DNA of 35,319 bases from CAKZYD01 sp039814715 (lineage in GTDB: Bacteria; Pseudomonadota; Alphaproteobacteria; Sphingomonadales; CAKZYD01), in contig JBCCAR010000032.1 of NCBI GenBank assembly GCA_039814715.1, positions 1 through 35,319 on the forward strand, read 5' to 3'. Shown here in pieces: positions 32,451 through 35,319 of this stretch. The notes beneath the pieces are model-generated. The model was not told the DNA's origin and did no database searches. It saw only the letters and a list, made by a program, of their open reading frames with translations. Position numbers and translations under genes: made by a program. The stretch's first letter is position 1; each line of letters opens with the position of its first letter.

Positions 32451-34238
32451 ATGTCAGACGCTTATCAGATTATTGATCACACCTATGACGCTGTCGTGAT
32501 TGGCGCCGGGGGGTCAGGCTTGCGTGCCACCATGGGGATCGCTGAAAACGGCCTCAAAACAGCCTGCATCACGAAAGTCTTCCCAACGCGCTCTCATACC
32601 GTTGCAGCGCAGGGCGGTATTGCCGCTTCGCTTGGCAATATGGGCGATGATGCCTGGCAGTGGCATATGTATGATACCGTCAAAGGTTCAGATTGGCTGG
32701 GCGACCAGGATGCCATTGAGTATTTGTGTAAAGAGGCGCCAGCGGCTGTTTACGAGCTTGAGCATTACGGCGTTCCCTTCTCGCGTACGGAAGAAGGTAA
32801 AATTTATCAGCGTGCCTTTGGCGGCATGACGCAGAATATGGGCGAAGGGCCAGCAGCCCAGCGCACCTGCGCCGCTGCAGACCGGACTGGCCATGCCATG
32901 CTGCATGCGCTCTATCAGCAGTCTCTCAAATATGATGCCGACTTCTTCATTGAGTATTTTGCTATCGACCTCATCATGGTGGATGGTGAGTGCCGCGGTG
33001 TGATCGCCATGTGCCTGGAAGACGGCACCATTCATAGGTTCCGATCCAAATCTGTCGTGCTGGCAACCGGCGGCTATGGCCGCGCTTACTTCTCGGCCAC
33101 TTCGGCGCACACATGTACAGGCGATGGCGGTGGTATGGCGCTGCGCGCTGGTATCCCCGTGCAGGATATGGAGTTTGTTCAGTTCCACCCGACAGGCATT
33201 TACGGCGCTGGCGTCCTGATTACGGAAGGTGCACGCGGTGAGGGCGGTTATCTTACGAATTCCGAAGGCGAGCGCTTTATGGAGCGCTATGCGCCTTCTG
33301 CGAAAGACCTTGCGAGCCGCGATGTCGTTTCGCGCTCGATGAGCCAAGAAATTCGCGAAGGCCGCGGCGTCGGTAAGGAAAATGATCACATTTTCTTGCA
33401 CCTTGATCATATCGACTCAGATATCCTTGCAGAGCGTCTGCCAGGGATTTCGGAAACTGCGAAGATTTTCGCTGGCGTGGACGTCACCAAAGGTCCAATC
33501 CCAGTTGTGCCAACGGTCCATTATAATATGGGCGGGATTCCCACCAATTATCATGGCGAGGTTGTGACGTCGAAAGATGGCGACCCCGACAGTGTCGTTC
33601 CCGGTTTGTTTGCCGTTGGCGAATCTGCCTGTGTGTCGGTGCACGGCGCAAACCGGCTTGGCTCCAATAGCTTGATCGACTTAGTGGTCTTCGGCCGTGC
33701 GGCTGGCCACCGGGTCTCGTCAATCGTGGAGCCAAACTCCAAACAAGCTGACTTGCCTGCCGATTCAGCGGACATGGCGCTAGGCCGCTTAGACCGGTTC
33801 CGCAACGCCAACGGCTCAACGCCAACCGCTGAAGCACGCCTGAACATGCAAAAAACCATGCAAGGCAACTGCGGTGTGTTCCGCACGGATGAAATCCTGC
33901 AGGAAGGCAAAGCCAAAATCGACGCGGTCTACCAGTCTATGGCCGACCTGAAAGTCTCCGATCGCTCTTTGGTGTGGAACACAGACCTCATCGAAACGCT
34001 CGAGCTTGACAATATGGTTCCGCAGGCCATGGCCACCATGTATTCCGCTGCCAACCGTAAGGAAAGCCGCGGCGCGCATATGCATGAGGATTATGAAAGC
34101 CGCAATGACGACGAGTGGATGAAGCACACATTATCGTGGGTGCAGGATGGCTCAGTGAAAATCGACTACCGGCCTGTGCATGACTACACCATGAGCGAAG
34201 ACATCGGCTACATTAAGCCCAAGGCGCGGGTGTATTAA
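32451..34238 (+). CDS. sdhA: Succinate dehydrogenase flavoprotein subunit
   Basis: Catalytic subunit oxidising succinate to fumarate, 595 residues. The FAD-binding Rossmann motif VVIGAGGSG (15-23), the covalent-FAD His49 in RSHTVAAQGGIAASLGN, the substrate loop HPTGIYGAGVLITEGARGEGG, the HYNMGGIPTN segment and the C-terminal AANRKESRGAH are present and intact. I use the ATG at 32451, 4 bp after the sdhD stop; an in-frame start at 32430 lies inside sdhD. Confidence 0.98.
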   Translation: MSDAYQIIDHTYDAVVIGAGGSGLRATMGIAENGLKTACITKVFPTRSHTVAAQGGIAASLGNMGDDAWQWHMYDTVKGSDWLGDQDAIEYLCKEAPAAVYELEHYGVPFSRTEEGKIYQRAFGGMTQNMGEGPAAQRTCAAADRTGHAMLHALYQQSLKYDADFFIEYFAIDLIMVDGECRGVIAMCLEDGTIHRFRSKSVVLATGGYGRAYFSATSAHTCTGDGGGMALRAGIPVQDMEFVQFHPTGIYGAGVLITEGARGEGGYLTNSEGERFMERYAPSAKDLASRDVVSRSMSQEIREGRGVGKENDHIFLHLDHIDSDILAERLPGISETAKIFAGVDVTKGPIPVVPTVHYNMGGIPTNYHGEVVTSKDGDPDSVVPGLFAVGESACVSVHGANRLGSNSLIDLVVFGRAAGHRVSSIVEPNSKQADLPADSADMALGRLDRFRNANGSTPTAEARLNMQKTMQGNCGVFRTDEILQEGKAKIDAVYQSMADLKVSDRSLVWNTDLIETLELDNMVPQAMATMYSAANRKESRGAHMHEDYESRNDDEWMKHTLSWVQDGSVKIDYRPVHDYTMSEDIGYIKPKARVY

Positions 34239-34297
34239 TCCGCGCGCCGCGTTCGTTTATTCCAGTCTCGCCAAAGTTAAAACACTGAGAGTTCTCC

Positions 34298-35080
34298 ATG
34301 GCTGAATTCACCCTTCCCGCCAATTCTAAAATTGGCAAAGGCAAAAAGCACCCCGCTCCGCAAGGCGCGACAAACACGAAGACGTTTAACGTTTATCGCT
34401 GGAACCCAGATGATGGGCAAAACCCGCATATGGACAGCTATGAGGTTGACCTTGATGAGTGCGGCCCCATGGTTTTGGACGCGCTTGGCCACATCAAAAA
34501 CACCATTGACCCTACGCTGACCTATCGCCGCTCCTGCCGTGAAGGGGTGTGCGGCTCTTGCTCAATGAATATGAACGGCATCAACGGGCTAGCCTGCACA
34601 ACAGCGATTGAAGATTGTAAAGGCGATGTCTCCATCACGCCCTTGCCGCATATGGAAGTCATCAAAGACTTGGTGCCAGACTTTAAGCACTTCTACGCGC
34701 AATACGCCTCGATTAAACCTTGGATGCAAACCGAAACGCCTGCACCCAACGGCAAAGAGCGCTTGCAATCAAAAGACGAGCGCGAAAAGATCGATGGCTA
34801 TTATGAGTGCATTTTGTGCGCGTGCTGCTCAACCTCATGCCCCAGCTATTGGTGGAACGGTGATAAATACCTCGGCCCAGCGATCTTGCTGCAGGCCTAC
34901 CGCTGGCTGGCCGACAGCCGCGATGAACACACTGGCGAGCGCCTAGACGCCTTAGAAGACCCGTTCCGCCTCTACCGCTGCCACACCATCATGAACTGCG
35001 CCAACGCCTGCCCGAAGGGTTTGAACCCGGCCAAGGCCATTGCGGAGATCAAAAAAATGATGCTCGAGCGACAGGTCTAA
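34298..35080 (+). CDS. sdhB: Succinate dehydrogenase iron-sulfur subunit
   Basis: Electron-transfer subunit of complex II, 260 residues. The [2Fe-2S] cysteines are 80, 85, 88 and 100 (SCREGVCGSCSMN...LAC). The [4Fe-4S] and [3Fe-4S] clusters are bound through Cys171, 174, 177 and 181 (CILCACCSTSC) and Cys228, 234 and 238 (CHTIMNCANACPKGLNP). It follows sdhA after 59 bp with GAGAG before the ATG, and ends the operon. No T-run terminator follows; a GGGTTGC/GCAACCC stem at 35109-35134 may act instead. Confidence 0.98.
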   Translation: MAEFTLPANSKIGKGKKHPAPQGATNTKTFNVYRWNPDDGQNPHMDSYEVDLDECGPMVLDALGHIKNTIDPTLTYRRSCREGVCGSCSMNMNGINGLACTTAIEDCKGDVSITPLPHMEVIKDLVPDFKHFYAQYASIKPWMQTETPAPNGKERLQSKDEREKIDGYYECILCACCSTSCPSYWWNGDKYLGPAILLQAYRWLADSRDEHTGERLDALEDPFRLYRCHTIMNCANACPKGLNPAKAIAEIKKMMLERQV

Positions 35081-35108
35081 GCGACCAGGGTCTTTGGAAC
35101 TTAGACGG

Positions 35109-35134
35109 GGGTTGCTGGTGTCCAACGGCAACCC
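35109..35134 (+). other. Hairpin after sdhB
   Basis: GGGTTGC (35109-35115) pairs with GCAACCC (35128-35134) across a 12-nt loop, 28 bp after the sdhB stop. There is no T-run, so it may be a 3'-end-stabilising stem rather than an intrinsic terminator. Confidence 0.5.
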
Positions 35135-35184
35135 TGTGAAGTGGTCTGCTGTTGGGACATTGCGAACATTGGGCTACCTTCGTC

Positions 35185-35207
35185 GTCCTCCGGCTTGACC
35201 GGGGGAC
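35185..35207. repeat. Dispersed-repeat-like palindrome (9-bp stem, CTTGA loop)
   Basis: GTCCTCCGG (35185-35193) and CCGGGGGAC (35199-35207) form a 9-bp stem with one G-T pair and loop CTTGA, flanked by TCGTC and CCATGG. From memory this resembles the CGTCATCCTCCGGCTTGACC type of interspersed palindrome that is multi-copy in many alphaproteobacterial genomes. Only one copy is in this window, so repeat status rests on that resemblance. Confidence 0.6.
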
Positions 35208-35236
35208 CCATGGTTACTCTGGGTTAACCGCATGGG
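35207..35236 (+). promoter_or_regulatory. Imperfect hairpin enclosing the GIY-YIG start codon
   Basis: CCCATG-GTTA (35207-35216) can pair with TAAC-cg-CATGGG (35225-35236), leaving an 8-nt loop and a 2-nt bulge. The ATG at 35232-35234 is in the 3' arm, and no Shine-Dalgarno precedes it. If formed in mRNA it would restrict initiation. Confidence 0.45.
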
Positions 35237-35319
35237 TTTTGTTTATATCCTTGCAAGCCAGCCGCGCGGCACACTTTATATTGGCGTCACGAGTGATCTG
35301 GTTAAGCGTATGTATCAGC
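35232..35319 (+). CDS. GIY-YIG nuclease family protein (5' part only)
   Basis: The 29 codons in the window read MGFVYILASQ, then TLYIGVTSDLVKRMYQ. This is the N-terminal GIY-YIG core: VYI is the GIY strand, LYIG the YIG strand, followed by the Arg-containing helix. It matches the stand-alone YhbQ/UPF0213-like single-domain nucleases of about 90-100 residues; the rest lies beyond the window. It directly abuts a repeat-like hairpin and has no visible ribosome site. Confidence 0.82.
   Translation, partial: MGFVYILASQPRGTLYIGVTSDLVKRMYQ

Noticed and set aside
32688..33410. 240-codon open frame on the minus strand inside sdhA
   Set aside because: It lies wholly within the intact sdhA gene and has no recognisable domain; it is a by-product of codon bias.

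Overview
The window is a gene-dense chromosomal stretch of an alphaproteobacterium. The evidence is the gene content and order: dnaA close to rpsT and an enoyl-CoA hydratase, divergent mutM/ubiE, a coaBC-dut-moeB run, sdhCDAB, PHB depolymerase and 3-hydroxybutyrate dehydrogenase, and a TonB-dependent receptor. The TonB receptor and the dnaA context fit Caulobacterales/Hyphomonadaceae, Parvularculales or Kordiimonadales better than Rhizobiales, but genus cannot be read from the sequence. No rRNA, tRNA, CRISPR array or complete insertion sequence was seen.

Layout. (1) 1-7730: an accessory catabolic region. A TonB-dependent receptor (cut by the left edge) is followed by a tight leftward operon: nitrilase, Rieske oxygenase alpha and beta, an Asp/Glu-racemase-fold protein lacking both catalytic cysteines, and nitronate monooxygenase. 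A divergent GntR/FCD regulator faces it across two near-identical TTTGGTATACCAAA palindromes. (2) 7727-10325: an EamA/DMT transporter and a sodium:solute symporter, probably linked to region 1 in function. (3) 10376-17414: housekeeping core with dnaA, rhodanese, rpsT, enoyl-CoA hydratase, mutM, then ubiE, coaBC and dut; ubiB is missing from its usual place between ubiE and coaBC. (4) 17418-23152: moeB-like, TetR, class A PBP, thpR, low-molecular-weight tyrosine phosphatase, a YxxR-type sirtuin and a VOC lipoprotein. (5) 23162-26645: divergent PHB mobilisation genes phaZ and bdhA, the latter followed by a YciI protein and an exported trypsin-like protease. (6) 26649-29392: a CaCA-type Na+/Ca2+ antiporter plus SDR operon behind a probable single-aptamer glycine riboswitch, divergent from a CitE-like CoA lyase. 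(7) 29406-35080: an exported S9 peptidase and the complete sdhCDAB operon. (8) 35081-35319: a dispersed-repeat-like hairpin abutting a GIY-YIG nuclease gene cut by the right edge.

How the parts work together. Region 1 looks like a regulated pathway for a nitrogenous, probably aromatic or nitrile-bearing substrate: outer-membrane uptake, nitrile hydrolysis, ring or side-chain oxygenation, and nitronate or related flavin oxidation, induced through the GntR repressor. phaZ and bdhA return stored polyhydroxybutyrate to acetoacetate, and sdhCDAB links the TCA cycle to the quinone pool served by UbiE. The strongest candidates for something new are the nitrilase/Rieske cluster with its serine-substituted racemase-fold protein, the glycine-riboswitch-antiporter pairing, and the repeat/GIY-YIG junction at the right edge.
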